6,082 bases of DNA from CBIHNH01 sp966211425 (GTDB taxonomy: Bacteria; Patescibacteriota; Saccharimonadia; Saccharimonadales; Saccharimonadaceae), in assembly GCA_966211425.1 (NCBI GenBank), contig CBIHNH010000036.1, forward strand, positions 1 through 6,082, written 5' to 3'. Below, piece after piece: positions 5,083 through 6,082 of this stretch. Under the pieces are notes generated by a model. That model worked only from the letters and a program-made list of their open reading frames with translations, made no database searches and was not told where the DNA came from. A program made the position numbers and the translations under genes. Position 1 is the first letter of the stretch; every line of letters begins with the position of its first letter.

Positions 5083-5340
5083 ATGAGAACTCTTGTAGTC
5101 TATAAAGAGAAAAGTGATCATCGGGCACCAGTTGAGACGTTCCTGCATGACTTTACGCGGCGAACGGGCAGGGAGATCGAAACTGTCGACCCCGAGACGC
5201 GTGAGGGTGCGGAACTATGTCGGACCTATGATATCGTCGAATACCCTAGCGTCGTGGCGCTGGATGACAACGGCGTAATGCAAAACCTATGGCGCGGTTT
5301 ACCGATGCCAACTATTTCGGAGGTAAGTTTCTATGCTTAA
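5083..5340 (+). CDS. Thioredoxin-fold protein lacking the CXXC active site, 85 aa
   Basis: A small protein with a thioredoxin/glutaredoxin-like pattern: first strand RTLVVYKEKS (2-11), a helix from about 16 to 27, second strand REIETVDPET (30-39), helix with ELCRTYDIVEYPS (44-56), where Pro55 sits where thioredoxins have the cis-proline, then the hairpin VVALDDNGVMQNLWRG (57-72). Where the CXXC should follow the first strand there is KSDH (10-13), and the only cysteine is Cys46, so it cannot perform ordinary dithiol-disulfide exchange. It may bind a thiol protein or act as a scaffold or sensor. ATG 5083 has no Shine-Dalgarno but sits at the predicted transcript start. The stop overlaps the VKOR start by 8 bases, so the two are translationally linked. 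The family assignment is by pattern only. Confidence 0.85.
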   Translation: MRTLVVYKEKSDHRAPVETFLHDFTRRTGREIETVDPETREGAELCRTYDIVEYPSVVALDDNGVMQNLWRGLPMPTISEVSFYA

Positions 5341-5965
5341 GACCTTAAGAGAATATTTCACCCATAAGGATAAAAAGATGCGCGACAACCGTTGGATTTT
5401 CACGAGCATGCTCGTCGGAGCTGTACTCAGCCTACTGGCGTCATTTGTGCTTTCAGTCGAAGCTATCGAGATTGCAAAGAACCCGAACGCGGAGCTGAGC
5501 TGTAGCGTGAACATCGTACTGAACTGTGCGACAGTGGCAGCCCACCCGAGCGCGACGTTCATGGGCTTCCCGAATAGCTTTATCGGTATGATGGCAGAGC
5601 CGGTAGTGATCGCGGTGGCTATCGCCGGTCTCGCTGGGGTAAAGTTCCCGCGGCGTTTCATGTTCACGGCGCAGATCTTTTATACGGCCGGGCTCTTGTT
5701 CGCGCTTGGGTTGCTATATGTCAGTATGTTTATCATCCAGGCGCTCTGTCCATGGTGCTTGCTCGTAACATTGACGACGATCCTCGTCTGGTTCGCGTTA
5801 ACGCGCTACAACATCAGGGAAGACAACCTCTATTTGCCGAAAAAGCTCAGCAAACGAGCACATGCCTGGCTCGACAAGGATTATGACAAGTTCGTCATGG
5901 CGGCGCTGATCTTCGTTATCGTTGCCGGTATTTTTCTGAAGTACGGCGACGGGCTGTTTGCCTAG
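5333..5965 (+). CDS. Vitamin K epoxide reductase (VKOR) family membrane protein
   Basis: Bacterial VKOR homologues replace DsbB: they re-oxidise a thioredoxin-like thiol oxidase in the cell envelope and pass electrons to a quinone, supporting disulfide formation in exported proteins. All four family cysteines are present: the loop pair Cys57 and Cys65 (ELSCSVNIVLNCATV) and the active-site Cys139-Pro-Trp-Cys142. The conserved FMGFPNSFIG follows the loop pair (76-85). Five membrane helices are visible: about 22-42, 80-101, 109-131, 134-157 and 188-203. Its 210 residues fit a VKOR domain with no fused thioredoxin domain, so a separate partner is expected; the upstream thioredoxin-fold protein lacks the needed cysteines. 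GGAGGT (5319-5324) eight bases upstream supports ATG 5333, inside the end of the previous gene. Met16 is an alternative start with no comparable ribosome site. Confidence 0.95.
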   Translation: MLKTLREYFTHKDKKMRDNRWIFTSMLVGAVLSLLASFVLSVEAIEIAKNPNAELSCSVNIVLNCATVAAHPSATFMGFPNSFIGMMAEPVVIAVAIAGLAGVKFPRRFMFTAQIFYTAGLLFALGLLYVSMFIIQALCPWCLLVTLTTILVWFALTRYNIREDNLYLPKKLSKRAHAWLDKDYDKFVMAALIFVIVAGIFLKYGDGLFA

Positions 5966-5977
5966 AAAAGGGAACAT

Positions 5978-6082
5978 ATGACTGACTTTTTAATCAAGTT
6001 ACTTGTCGCCGGTGGGATTATGGGCAGTATAGATGCGCTGTGGCTCAGCGTTGTGGCAAACAGGTTTTACAAAAGTCAGCTG
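5978..6082 (+). CDS. DUF2177-like membrane protein, N-terminal part (3' end outside window)
   Basis: The 35 residues present start MTDFLIKLLVAGGIMGSI, then DALWLSVVANRFYKSQL. A first membrane helix leading into an Asp-Ala-Leu-Trp-Leu motif and then a Phe-Tyr-x-Ser-Gln-Leu segment is the pattern I associate with the N-terminus of DUF2177, a small predicted inner-membrane family of unknown function. ATG 5978 follows the VKOR stop by 12 bases, with AAAGGGAA (5966-5973) as ribosome site, so it is likely the third gene of the redox/membrane operon. The frame is open to the window edge. The family call rests on a short stretch. Confidence 0.75.
   Translation, partial: MTDFLIKLLVAGGIMGSIDALWLSVVANRFYKSQL

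Noticed and set aside
5083..5340. Active thioredoxin or glutaredoxin
   Set aside because: The CXXC position reads KSDH and the only cysteine is Cys46 in a later helix.

Overview
The window looks like bacterial chromosome of roughly 50% GC carrying mostly housekeeping genes. The content and style are a cell-division FtsZ, an NrdR repressor next to a cobalamin-dependent class II ribonucleotide reductase, and a small redox and membrane cluster with a VKOR-type protein. Together these suggest a Candidate Phyla Radiation lineage, most probably Saccharibacteria (TM7). That placement is an inference from gene content and protein style, not from a marker gene. Stop codons seen are TAA for most genes, TAG for the VKOR gene and apparently TGA for one small hypothetical gene.

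Layout. 1-827 (+): the 3' part of ftsZ, ending in a strong intrinsic terminator (831-863) that is symmetric enough to work in both directions. 871-959: three consecutive inverted repeats of unknown role between convergent transcription units. 952-1328 (-): two small overlapping hypothetical genes (a short membrane protein and a 64-residue soluble protein), driven by a near-consensus extended -10 promoter at 1383-1411. 1412-1627: a divergent regulatory region with two candidate + strand promoters, two or three NrdR-box-like sites and a leader with two inverted repeats. 1628-2095 (+): nrdR. 2187-4973 (+): nrdJ, followed by a GNRA-loop terminator (5003-5023). 5083-5965 (+): a thioredoxin-fold protein without a CXXC motif, overlapping by 8 bases a five-helix VKOR-family protein that keeps all four catalytic cysteines. 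5978-6082 (+): the start of a DUF2177-like membrane protein, cut by the window end.

How the genes work together. NrdR senses nucleotide levels through its ATP-cone and should repress its own operon, and so nrdJ, by binding the boxes at 1481-1547. NrdJ makes deoxyribonucleotides with adenosylcobalamin. The downstream cluster appears to deal with disulfide chemistry at the membrane, with the active thiol partner of VKOR not evident in the window.

I did not find a defence system, mobile element, CRISPR array, tRNA or rRNA. The less ordinary points are the NrdR-box arrangement, the probably leaderless start of the redox cluster, the catalytically dead thioredoxin fold translationally coupled to VKOR, and the hairpin array at 871-959.
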